Of a stretch of 13,590 nucleotides of DNA, positions 7,621-13,590 are shown one piece after another (within the stretch, counting starts at the first letter, position 1; each line of letters starts with the position of its first letter). A program made the translations under genes and the position numbers. Where the stretch lies: the NCBI GenBank assembly GCA_030680655.1, contig JAUXUZ010000110.1, positions 1-13,590 on the forward strand, in the 5' to 3' direction. The notes beneath the pieces are model-generated. The model worked only from the letters and a program-made list of their open reading frames with translations, was not told where the DNA came from and searched no databases. Source of the stretch: Phycisphaerales bacterium. Its GTDB lineage: Bacteria; Planctomycetota; Phycisphaerae; Phycisphaerales; UBA1924.

Positions 7621-8355
7621 TCAGCAGCCGCCAAAGAACTGGTCGATAAACACCACAAAGTCGTTGTTGTCATACACCCCGTCGCTCCCCGGCACGCCCC
7701 CCTGCACGCCGCGATCGGCCAGAGGGTCGCCGCCAAAGAACGCGTCGATGAACACGACGAAGTCGTTGTTGTCAAGCCGCCCGTCACGCCCCGCTACGCC
7801 GCCGGTTGAGCCGATGTCGGCCACGCAAGAGGGCAACGCAACCGCCGTTGTGCGCAGGTTCAACGTGCGCTGCGTGCACGCCGCCACCTCCGTGCTGGCA
7901 GAAATCACAATCGCCGGGAACTGCGATGCCTGCGAGACCAGCTTAGTGCCGCTGTCAAACAGATGAACACCCGGGTCCGGCTCGTGCAGCGGAACAAGGT
8001 TGAGCGTCAGCCGATGGGTGTAGGCAAAGTCCCCGCCGATCTCGTACGTCCCCGTGCCGACGTAGTGCACCTGCGGCTCAAAAGGCGTGGTGCTGAACAA
8101 CTCCACATCTACAACGTCGTAGTAGCTGGTCCAGAAGTCGTTGTGGCTAAACCGCAGCGTGAAGCCGCCGCTGAGCGCACCCGTGCCCACGTGGCCCACA
8201 CAGTCGCACGTATCCAGGCAGTACTCACGCACGTACGTGCTCGCGTCATCACCAGAGGCCACCGTTTCGCGGTAGTCGCTCGTATCAGTCTGGGCCAGCA
8301 GACCCGATGCGCACACCGAAGCCGCGAGCGGAAAGAGCAGGTGGAAAGCACTCAT
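7621..8355 (-). CDS. Secreted protein with C-terminal duplicated dockerin-like unit ending in Gly-Cys
   Basis: 244 residues. A signal peptide is likely (hydrophobic 5-20, LLA before Gln22), although its n-region has no Lys or Arg. Residues 22-178 form a Cys-containing (46, 50, 52, 160, 177), Thr/Val-rich region of no recognised family, rich in beta-prone segments. Residues 179-210 and 213-244 are two 32-residue repeats. Each is built as Ala-Asp, a Gly-rich loop, then DNNDFVVFID and FFGG. The second ends the protein as Gly-Gly-Cys. This resembles the GC-type dockerin C-termini seen in planctomycete exported proteins, with Asp-rich, possibly calcium-binding loops. The start is ATG 8355, with a perfect AGGAGG 7 bases upstream; the frame is open to 8577, but that part overlaps serC. 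A surface or extracellular role is inferred, with no enzymatic clue. Confidence 0.85.
   Translation of the reverse strand: MSAFHLLFPLAASVCASGLLAQTDTSDYRETVASGDDASTYVREYCLDTCDCVGHVGTGALSGGFTLRFSHNDFWTSYYDVVDVELFSTTPFEPQVHYVGTGTYEIGGDFAYTHRLTLNLVPLHEPDPGVHLFDSGTKLVSQASQFPAIVISASTEVAACTQRTLNLRTTAVALPSCVADIGSTGGVAGRDGRLDNNDFVVFIDAFFGGDPLADRGVQGGVPGSDGVYDNNDFVVFIDQFFGGC
7624..7719 (-). repeat. Dockerin-like repeat 2 (C-terminal)
   Basis: Encodes residues 213-244 of the secreted protein, the second of two equal-length units. The core of 30 bases at 7642-7671 differs from its partner at 7744-7773 only at wobble positions, so the peptide DNNDFVVFID is identical. Confidence 0.85.
7726..7821 (-). repeat. 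Dockerin-like repeat 1
   Basis: Encodes residues 179-210, aligned without gaps to the unit at 7624-7719. The linker between them is 2 residues (Pro-Leu). Synonymous drift with an identical peptide core argues for purifying selection rather than a recent duplication. Confidence 0.85.
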
Positions 8356-8360
8356 TGTTT

Positions 8361-8379
8361 GGCCTCCTGGTTCCAGGCC
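8361..8379 (-). promoter_or_regulatory. Shine-Dalgarno and overlapping hairpin before the dockerin-like gene
   Basis: AGGAGG (8368-8363) stands 7 bases before ATG 8355 and fixes the start. It is embedded in an imperfect hairpin: CCTGG at 8366-8370 faces CCAGG at 8373-8377, with GGCC on both outer flanks (8361-8364 and 8376-8379). If the RNA folds this way, the ribosome site is partly masked. Confidence 0.45.
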
Positions 8380-8408
8380 CCTCGCCCACGAGCGAATCCG
8401 TATGTCAA

Positions 8409-8414
8409 AGGGTA
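8409..8414 (-). promoter_or_regulatory. Possible -10 box for the dockerin-like gene
   Basis: TACCCT on the minus strand, the same TACNCT form as the boxes of the leaderless genes. It would give a leader of about 47 bases that contains the Shine-Dalgarno and hairpin. No good -35 stands at the right distance. Confidence 0.3.
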
Positions 8415-8518
8415 ACCGAAGTCTGCACGGCGAGCGAGACGTCCGTGTCAATTCACGGCCGATCTGGGCGGAGCCTGTTCGCATGAACAAACTACGCCAG
8501 TGACCATGGCCGCCCATC

Positions 8519-9715
8519 TCACCCCTTGCGCCTCGCAAAGTCGTCGATGAACTCCGCCAGCGCCCGGCAGCCCTCAACGGGCATGGCGTTGTACGTGCTC
8601 GCCCGCATCCCGCCGGTCATGCGGTGTCCCTTCAGGACGTCCATGCCGTGCTCGCGGGCCCCGGCCACAAACGCGTCGTCCATCGCGGGCCCCGCCGCGC
8701 ACTTGAACGTTATGTTCATCATCGAGCGGTCGGCCTTCGCCGCGTGCGGCAGGTAGAACCCGCCGGTGCCGGCGTGCCGGTCAAGCGCGTCGTAGATCAG
8801 CCCGGCCTTCATCCGGTTCCGCTGCCCCATCGCCTTCAGCCCACCCTGCGAACGCACCCACTTCACCATCAGCCCCACGGTGTAGATCGCAAACATCGGC
8901 GGCGTGTTCGGGCGGCTCTCCTCCTTCGAGAAGAGCCCGTACTGCAGCATCCGCGGGATCGCCTTGCTCGCCCGCGCGACAAGGTCCTTCCGCACGATGA
9001 CAAACGTGGTGCCCGCCGTCCCCATGTTCTTCTGCGCACCACCGTAGATCAGCCCGAACTTCGAAACGTCCATCTCGTCCCAGAAAAAGTCGCTGCACCC
9101 GTCGCTGACAAGGAACGCCCCCGCCGGGACGTTCGGCAGCCGCGTGCGCCCCTGCGCGTCGAGCCACTGCGTCCCGTAGAGGGTGTTGTTGCTGGTCATG
9201 TGCACGTACGCCGGGCTCTTGCTGTAGCAGATCTCCGAATCCGCCGGCAGGTGCGCAAACTTGTCACCCCCGCCGTGATAAGCGCTGTGAACCGTCGCGC
9301 CGCTGTTGTGACACGACGTGTACTGCTTCGCGTCGTCGAAACTCCCCTGCGCCCAGTGCCCCGTCACGATGTGGTCCGCCGTTGCGCCCTCCGGCAGCAG
9401 GTTCGCGGGCACGATGTAGTTCTGGCTCGTTGCGCCGCCGGTCATAAACAGCACGTCGTAGTCGGCGGGGATGTTGCCAACGCTGCGCACGTCACGGTCG
9501 ATCTCCGCGACGATCGCGTCGTACTCCTTGCCCCGGTGCGACAGTTCAAGGATGCCCATCCCCGTCCCGGCGTAGTCATAGATATCAGACTGGATCTGCC
9601 TGATCATCTCCTCGGGCAGGGTGCTCGGCCCGGCGCCGAAGTTGTACACACGCGTCGAGCCGCTGCCGCGTGCGGCAGCCTGTGATGTCAGAGCGCTGGC
9701 GGTGGTCGGGGTCAT
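8519..9715 (-). CDS. serC: Phosphoserine aminotransferase
   Basis: PLP enzyme converting 3-phosphohydroxypyruvate and glutamate to phosphoserine in serine synthesis, and in many bacteria also acting in PLP synthesis. It has 398 residues; the family is usually 360-390, and the extra length is a Ser/Thr/Ala-rich N-terminal tail of about 20. YNFGAGPSTLPEEM (24-37) is the characteristic start of the fold. MTGGATSQNY (91-100) contributes to phosphate binding. YGGAQKNMGTAG at 224-235 has the Schiff-base Lys229. Asp205 in VSDGCSDFFW is the expected pyridine-nitrogen ligand; the usual form is DMSS, so GCS is a small variation. SHRGKEY (59-65) and the C-terminal TGGMRASTYNAMP complete the active site. 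ATG 9715 is preferred although the frame runs to 9847. TACCCT stands 6 bases before it and there is no Shine-Dalgarno. serA and serB are not adjacent. Confidence 0.95.
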   Translation of the reverse strand: MTPTTASALTSQAAARGSGSTRVYNFGAGPSTLPEEMIRQIQSDIYDYAGTGMGILELSHRGKEYDAIVAEIDRDVRSVGNIPADYDVLFMTGGATSQNYIVPANLLPEGATADHIVTGHWAQGSFDDAKQYTSCHNSGATVHSAYHGGGDKFAHLPADSEICYSKSPAYVHMTSNNTLYGTQWLDAQGRTRLPNVPAGAFLVSDGCSDFFWDEMDVSKFGLIYGGAQKNMGTAGTTFVIVRKDLVARASKAIPRMLQYGLFSKEESRPNTPPMFAIYTVGLMVKWVRSQGGLKAMGQRNRMKAGLIYDALDRHAGTGGFYLPHAAKADRSMMNITFKCAAGPAMDDAFVAGAREHGMDVLKGHRMTGGMRASTYNAMPVEGCRALAEFIDDFARRKG

Positions 9716-9721
9716 AAAACA

Positions 9722-9727
9722 AGGGTA
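9722..9727 (-). promoter_or_regulatory. -10 box predicting a leaderless serC mRNA
   Basis: TACCCT on the minus strand, followed by the 6 bases TGTTTT and then ATG 9715. No purine-rich ribosome site is present. It lies in the 139-base divergent region shared with the sigma factor gene. Confidence 0.5.
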
Positions 9728-9842
9728 GCGGCCACGCCCAAGCAATGGGAAGAAAGCAGTGGGGGGTGGGGCGTAGCAGAGCCAGGGCAGTCCGGGCAAT
9801 CCGCGCGACCATCCGCCGGCAACCGCCGGGTCCGCGGACCAG

Positions 9843-9848
9843 TACACT
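9843..9848 (+). promoter_or_regulatory. -10 box predicting a leaderless sigma factor mRNA
   Basis: TACACT, followed by 6 bases and ATG 9855, the same geometry as nadB and serC. The AGG within the 6-base gap is too close to the start to serve as a normal Shine-Dalgarno. No clear -35 is visible. Confidence 0.5.
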
Positions 9849-9854
9849 CAGGCA

Positions 9855-10529
9855 ATGGCCATCGAAGACGCTCAACCGCCCGCCGCCCCCGAAGGGCGAC
9901 CCGACGACGCCGCCTCCCGCTTGGCCAGCGAGGAACTGCTGCCGCTTGTCTACGCGGAGCTCCGCGCCCTCGCCGCATCAATGCTCGCCGGCGAACGCGA
10001 GCGCGGCGGCCTCGCCGGCGGCGTCACGCTGCAACCGACGGTGCTCGTGCACGAGGCCTACCTGCGACTGCTCGGCCCCAGCGCCCAGCGCAGCCCAAGC
10101 CCAGACTGGGACGGCCGCCGCCACTTCTTCGGCGCCGCCGCCATCGCCATGCGCCGCATCCTCATCGACCGCGCACGCCACGTCAAGGGCCTGGCCGGGC
10201 GCATCCACGGCGACGGCGGCGCCAGTGTTGAAGACCGATCGCTCCCCAACTTTGCCGCGGCGGACCACGTCCCCGCAACGGGGGCGGAAGGGGCGGCCGG
10301 CGCCGAGTCGATGCTCCACCTCGACGCCGCGATGGATGCCCTCGCCGCGCTCGACCAGCGCCGCCACGAGGTCGTCATGCTCCGGTTCTTCGCGGGCCTC
10401 ACCGTCGAGCAGGCCGCCCAGGTGCTTGGCGTCTCGCCGGCCACCGTCAAGAACGACTGGGCCTTTGCGCGGGCGTGGCTGCTGCGCGAAATCGCCGCGC
10501 GCCAGAACAAGCCGGAGGGGGTCCAGTGA
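9855..10529 (+). CDS. ECF-type RNA polymerase sigma factor (PF07638-like)
   Basis: 224 residues. Region 2 covers about 24-112: ELLPLVYAELRALAA, then TLQPTVLVHEAYLRLL (58-73) and HFFGAAAIAMRRILIDRAR (90-108), a layout typical of the planctomycete ECF group. Region 4 covers about 155-215, with the helix-turn-helix LTVEQAAQVLGVSPATVKND (182-201) and a following recognition helix. A flexible, Gly/Ala-rich linker (about 112-152) joins them. There is no adjacent anti-sigma gene. Instead, a Ser/Thr kinase gene starts inside its stop codon (GTGA overlap), so activation by phosphorylation is a reasonable model. In region 2.2 the position of the usual DAED acidic patch reads QPTV, with Thr62 in the middle. 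N-terminal residues 1-22 are poorly conserved in type, Pro/Asp-rich. Its target promoters are unknown. Confidence 0.92.
   Translation: MAIEDAQPPAAPEGRPDDAASRLASEELLPLVYAELRALAASMLAGERERGGLAGGVTLQPTVLVHEAYLRLLGPSAQRSPSPDWDGRRHFFGAAAIAMRRILIDRARHVKGLAGRIHGDGGASVEDRSLPNFAAADHVPATGAEGAAGAESMLHLDAAMDALAALDQRRHEVVMLRFFAGLTVEQAAQVLGVSPATVKNDWAFARAWLLREIAARQNKPEGVQ
10514..10518 (+). promoter_or_regulatory. Shine-Dalgarno of the kinase gene inside the sigma gene
   Basis: GGAGG within a G-run, 7 bases before GTG 10526. It supports the GTG that overlaps the sigma stop codon as the kinase start, and so translational coupling of the pair. Confidence 0.6.
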
Positions 10530-13228
10530 GCACCCACGATGCGCTCAGCAAGGCATTCGAGCAGGCGGCCGCGTTGAGCGGACCTGCGCGCGAAGACTTC
10601 CTGCACGCCCTGAAGGCCAAGCAACCCGACATCGCAAACGAAGTCGCCTCGCTGCTGATGTTCCACGCCAGCGATCCCGATCGCAGCGCAGACGGACGCG
10701 ACCGCGCCGCCGCAGGCTCTGGAACCGGCTCATCGCTGCTCGATCGGCCGGCCGCAGCGCTGCTCGGCACCACGTCATCAGGAGGTCACGCTGCGTTCGA
10801 AGATGAACCGTCGCTCCCGCCCGGAACCCTCCTCAGCGCTGACGGGCTCGGCGAGCCCGGCGACGGCTCGACGTGGTCGTTCAAGATCATCGACGAACTC
10901 GGTCGCGGCGGCATGGGCGTGGTCTACGAGGCCGAGCAGGCGTTCCCCTCCCGGCGCGTCGCGCTCAAGCTCATGCGCGGCGGCATCGCCCGCGGTGCCA
11001 CCACCGTGCCAAGCAACGGCCACGGCGCCGCGGGCGGGGGCAGTGCGGCGCGCCGCCTGATGCTCGAAGCCGAGGCCCTCGGCGCGCTCCACCACCCCGG
11101 AATCGCGCATGTCTACGCCGCGGGAACGCTCCGCCTCGTGCTCGACCCGACCAGACAGGCCGATGCGCCACCCCCGGCCGTCTCACGCTGGCTCTTCATC
11201 TCGATGGAACTCGTCGAGGGCCCGACGCTCGGCGTGTGGGCAAAGGACCGCTCACTCCGCGCAAAGGTCGCGATCGTCGCGGAGATCTGTGGCGCCGTCG
11301 AGCACGCCCACCAGCGTGGCGTCGTCCATCGTGACCTCAAGCCAGGCAACGTCCTGATCGAGATGGGAGGGGGGGGGCAGACGTCAACCGGCCGCGTGGC
11401 GCAACACGCGCCGCCCGTCGTCGGGCAACCCAAGGTCCTCGACTTCGGCGTCGCGAGCCTGAGCAACCGCACCCGCCGGCCCGACGCAACGCTCAACATC
11501 GCTCGCGGCCAGCTGATCGGCACGCTCCGGTACATGAGCCCCGAACAGGCACGCAGCGGTGGGGGGCCCGGTGCCGCGGCCACCCCGATCGCCGACAGCC
11601 GCTCCGACGTCTACGCCCTTGGTGCCATCCTCTACGAGCTCGTCACCGGCACGCCGCCAATCCCGGTTGACAACGCCTCGATCATCGGCGCCGTCGAGCG
11701 GATCGTCTCGCAGACCCCCGCCCGGCCGCAAGGGCTGGCAAACGTCCTGGGAAGGCGCACCGCCGCGGACCTTGAAACAGTGCTGTTCAAGGCCCTCGCC
11801 AAGGAACCGGGCGAGCGCTACCAGCACGCCAGCGACCTGGGCGCCGACCTGCGTCGTGTGCTGATGGACGAGCCGATCAGCGCCCGACCGCCGACGCTGG
11901 GCGAGCAGCTCTTCAGGCTTGTTCGGCGCAACCGTGTCGCCGCAGCGGGGGTGCTCGCCGGCATGGCGCTGTTGCTGGTGGGCGCGAGCGTTGCGATGTG
12001 GCAGGCGGTGCGCGCCACCCGCGCGTTGGACGTTGCACGCGACGAGACGGCGCTCTCGGCGAGCGCCTTGAAGTTCATGCAGCGGATGGTCAGCGCGGGC
12101 ACGCCGGCGGAAACCCGAGGCCAGGACGTGACCGTCCGCGAGATGCTGCGGTCCGCCGCTCGCGATATCAAGAACGCACCCGAGGACCGCGCGACCGCTG
12201 CTGCGTGTCGGATGCTCGCGGAGGCCCTGCGAGAGAGCGGCTCACCCGCTGAGGGCGAGCCGCTTGCCCGCCGGGCACTGGCGATCGAGCGGCGGCTGTC
12301 GGGCGAGGAGTCGCGGACGGCGATCGACGCCGCCGTGGAGGTCGCTCATCTCGCGTCGATGCTGGGGAAGGAAGCGGAGGCCCGGAACGAGGCACGCAGG
12401 CTCTACGCGCTCTGCCAGCGGGTGTACGGGCCGGACGATCAGCTCACGCTCCGCAGCGCGATGACACTCCAGTTCACGCTGGGTGAGAACGGGCCCGCCG
12501 AGCGCGAAGAGGGCGAGCGGCTGGTGCGTGACGTGGTCGCGCGTCTCTCCAGGCAGGTGCCGCCAAACGACCGGCGGTTGCTGGTGGTGAAGAACGACCT
12601 GACCGCCCTGCTGCTGAACCAGGGGCGCGGGGCCGATGCGTTGCCGCTGGCGCAGGAGGTGCACGACCTCCGCGTCGAATCGCTGGGCGTCGACCACCCT
12701 GACACCATCGTGTCGATGAGCAACCTGACGGCCGCGCTGAGCCTCAACGGCCGACGCGACGACGCGCTGGCCGTCAACACCCGCGCGGTGGGCGTCGCCC
12801 AGAGCGTGCTCGGGCCGGACCATCCAAGCACGCTCTTTGTGAAGTTCAACCGAGCCCAGTTGCTCGCCCAGACGGGGAAACTGGAAGAGGCCGAGGCCGA
12901 AGCGAAGGCGGTGTGGGAAGGACGGATCAAGCGTCTCGGCCCCGACACGCGGCTGACGCTCACGTCCCAGGGGCTGTACGCCGCGCTCCTGCTCGAGCAG
13001 AAGCGCCTCGACGAAGCTGAACCGCTCATCACCTCGCTGGTCCAGCGGAGCGAACGCTCGCTCGGCTCCGCCGATGAGGACACACACCAGACGATCGCGC
13101 TGCTGTGGGACCTCGCCGACGCGAGAAAGGACAAGGCCGGGATGGACGCGGCCGCCGCGAGGCTCAAGGGCACGCGGTACGACCCGGCCAAACTGCAGCA
13201 ACCACCGGAACTCCCGCAGCCAAAGTGA
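10526..13228 (+). CDS. Transmembrane Ser/Thr protein kinase with C-terminal TPR region
   Basis: 900 residues, starting at the GTG that overlaps the sigma factor stop by 4 bases. Residues 1-50 form a helical pre-domain common in planctomycete kinases, followed by a low-complexity linker to about 112. The kinase domain spans about 118-445: glycine loop LGRGGMGVVYEAE (125-137), Lys148 in VALK, Glu181, catalytic HRDLKPGN (268-275, Asp270), DFG at 307-309, SPE at 338-340 and Asp361 in SDVYALG. All catalytic residues are intact, so it should be active. Gly-rich insertions occur at about 153-174 and 279-300. A single membrane helix at about 471-492 is followed by an extracytoplasmic region with about six TPR-like units (570-880) of the kinesin-light-chain type, with repeated LGPDHPSTL-like turns. 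The likely role is to sense a signal through the TPRs and phosphorylate the sigma factor or its partners. Target and ligand are unknown. Confidence 0.95.
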   Translation: MSTHDALSKAFEQAAALSGPAREDFLHALKAKQPDIANEVASLLMFHASDPDRSADGRDRAAAGSGTGSSLLDRPAAALLGTTSSGGHAAFEDEPSLPPGTLLSADGLGEPGDGSTWSFKIIDELGRGGMGVVYEAEQAFPSRRVALKLMRGGIARGATTVPSNGHGAAGGGSAARRLMLEAEALGALHHPGIAHVYAAGTLRLVLDPTRQADAPPPAVSRWLFISMELVEGPTLGVWAKDRSLRAKVAIVAEICGAVEHAHQRGVVHRDLKPGNVLIEMGGGGQTSTGRVAQHAPPVVGQPKVLDFGVASLSNRTRRPDATLNIARGQLIGTLRYMSPEQARSGGGPGAAATPIADSRSDVYALGAILYELVTGTPPIPVDNASIIGAVERIVSQTPARPQGLANVLGRRTAADLETVLFKALAKEPGERYQHASDLGADLRRVLMDEPISARPPTLGEQLFRLVRRNRVAAAGVLAGMALLLVGASVAMWQAVRATRALDVARDETALSASALKFMQRMVSAGTPAETRGQDVTVREMLRSAARDIKNAPEDRATAAACRMLAEALRESGSPAEGEPLARRALAIERRLSGEESRTAIDAAVEVAHLASMLGKEAEARNEARRLYALCQRVYGPDDQLTLRSAMTLQFTLGENGPAEREEGERLVRDVVARLSRQVPPNDRRLLVVKNDLTALLLNQGRGADALPLAQEVHDLRVESLGVDHPDTIVSMSNLTAALSLNGRRDDALAVNTRAVGVAQSVLGPDHPSTLFVKFNRAQLLAQTGKLEEAEAEAKAVWEGRIKRLGPDTRLTLTSQGLYAALLLEQKRLDEAEPLITSLVQRSERSLGSADEDTHQTIALLWDLADARKDKAGMDAAAARLKGTRYDPAKLQQPPELPQPK
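11369..11377 (+). repeat. Poly-G tract (G9) inside the kinase gene
   Basis: Nine consecutive G, encoding Gly-Gly-Gly after Met280 in the insertion before the DFG motif. A length change not divisible by three would frameshift the protein before its DFG motif. Confidence 0.8.
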
Positions 13229-13242
13229 CGTTACCGCTTCGT

Positions 13243-13590
13243 TCATCTCGACCGCTTGGGTGACTCCTTCACCGGGGCTTTGTCCGGCGCTGCACCAAGC
13301 GGCTTGTAAAACGCGCGGTCCGCGATCGCCGCGGCCAGGGCGTGGATGTCCGCCGTCAGCGGCCGATCATCGGTGAGCGGCTTGACGTACGACCGCACGA
13401 TCTTGAGCGCAGCCTCAACTCCGCGCCCCGAGCGGAGCGGCCGGTGAACATCGAGGCCTTGGGCGGCACACATCATCTCAACGGCCACGACATACTGAGC
13501 TAACTCGATCGAGCGAGCTGCCTTGGCGGCCGCGCGCGGGCCGAACGAGTTGTAATCCTCCATCCCCGCGCACGTGGTGATGTTCACTAC
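13243..13590 (-). CDS. hutH: Histidine ammonia-lyase-like protein, C-terminal part (5' end outside window)
   Basis: About 115 residues of the helical C-terminal domain of the MIO-dependent aromatic amino acid lyase family, which eliminates ammonia from histidine to give urocanate. Visible landmarks are MEDYNSFGPRAA, then VAVEMMCAAQGLDVHRPL and the late DDRPLTADIHALAAAI, in the family order. The Glu in MED corresponds to the Glu that favours histidine (Gln in phenylalanine/tyrosine lyases). The usual TSAxQED context here reads TTCAGMED. The MIO-forming Ala-Ser-Gly loop lies outside the window. The gene is convergent with the kinase gene, with only 14 bases between the stop codons. The C-terminal tail is Lys/Arg-rich. 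Family assignment is confident; substrate less so. Confidence 0.82.
   Translation of the reverse strand, partial: VVNITTCAGMEDYNSFGPRAAAKAARSIELAQYVVAVEMMCAAQGLDVHRPLRSGRGVEAALKIVRSYVKPLTDDRPLTADIHALAAAIADRAFYKPLGAAPDKAPVKESPKRSR

Noticed and set aside
8403..8451. Two perfect TTGACA hexamers on the minus strand (8408-8403 and 8451-8446) as -35 boxes of the dockerin-like gene
   Set aside because: Neither has a -10-like hexamer 16-18 bases downstream, so I do not call a sigma70 promoter from them, although two copies so close are curious.
8624..9685. 353-residue open frame on the plus strand opposite serC
   Set aside because: Mirror of the serC codon pattern, Arg/Val/His-rich, no recognisable domain.
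9716..9847. Longer serC starting near 9847
   Set aside because: It would run across the divergent promoter region and add 44 residues unlike any SerC N-terminus.
10475..10525. Kinase start at 10475
   Set aside because: It lies far inside the sigma factor gene; GTG 10526 has the stop-start overlap and a Shine-Dalgarno.
9745..10806. 353-residue plus-strand frame overlapping the sigma factor and kinase starts
   Set aside because: Ser/Arg/Pro-rich composition and incompatible with the clear sigma factor and kinase frames.
1..13590. tRNA, rRNA, CRISPR array, transposase or phage genes
   Set aside because: No cloverleaf, regular spaced repeats or mobile-element domain was seen on either strand; the window looks like ordinary chromosome with one regulatory pair.

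Overview
High-GC bacterial DNA carrying ten protein genes, two of them cut by the window edges, and no RNA genes, CRISPR arrays or insertion sequences that I can see. The best guess for the source is a planctomycete, probably of the Phycisphaerae. Three things point there: an ECF sigma factor of the PF07638 type paired with a membrane Ser/Thr kinase carrying TPRs, a secreted protein ending in a duplicated dockerin-like unit with a terminal Gly-Cys, and a general housekeeping set with scattered gene order. The taxonomic call is inference, not a search result.

Layout. From the left, on the minus strand, lies a succinate dehydrogenase operon in the order sdhC-sdhA-sdhB (3418 down to beyond base 1), with a single five-helix membrane anchor of the mycobacterial Sdh1 type. 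Upstream of it is dacB, a class C penicillin-binding protein (3530-5125). Then comes a nadB (L-aspartate oxidase) gene followed 3 bases later by a small lipoprotein gene (5286-7547). A secreted dockerin-like protein (7621-8355) and serC (8519-9715) complete the minus-strand block. The plus strand carries an ECF sigma factor (9855-10529) that overlaps by 4 bases a 900-residue transmembrane Ser/Thr kinase with a TPR sensor-like region (10526-13228). The window closes with the C-terminal end of a histidine ammonia-lyase-like gene on the minus strand (13243-13590), convergent with the kinase.

Function. The metabolic genes cover succinate oxidation into the quinone pool, de novo NAD synthesis (iminoaspartate), serine/PLP metabolism and histidine breakdown. 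dacB, the lipoprotein and the dockerin-like protein act in or beyond the cell envelope. The sigma-kinase pair is the one clear regulatory module: the sigma factor lacks the usual acidic DAED patch in region 2.2 and has a threonine there, and the kinase is translationally coupled to it.

Most notable signals: (1) the Sdh1-type anchor with conserved Cys/His sites that may hold a membrane-embedded Rieske-type cluster; (2) three genes (nadB, serC, sigma) that each have a TACNCT box exactly 6 bases before the start codon and no clear Shine-Dalgarno, suggesting leaderless mRNAs; (3) the possible phospho-activated sigma factor; (4) the Gly-Cys-terminated dockerin repeat; (5) a hairpin that would bury the Shine-Dalgarno of the dockerin-like gene. 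No gene-free stretch exceeds 300 bases.
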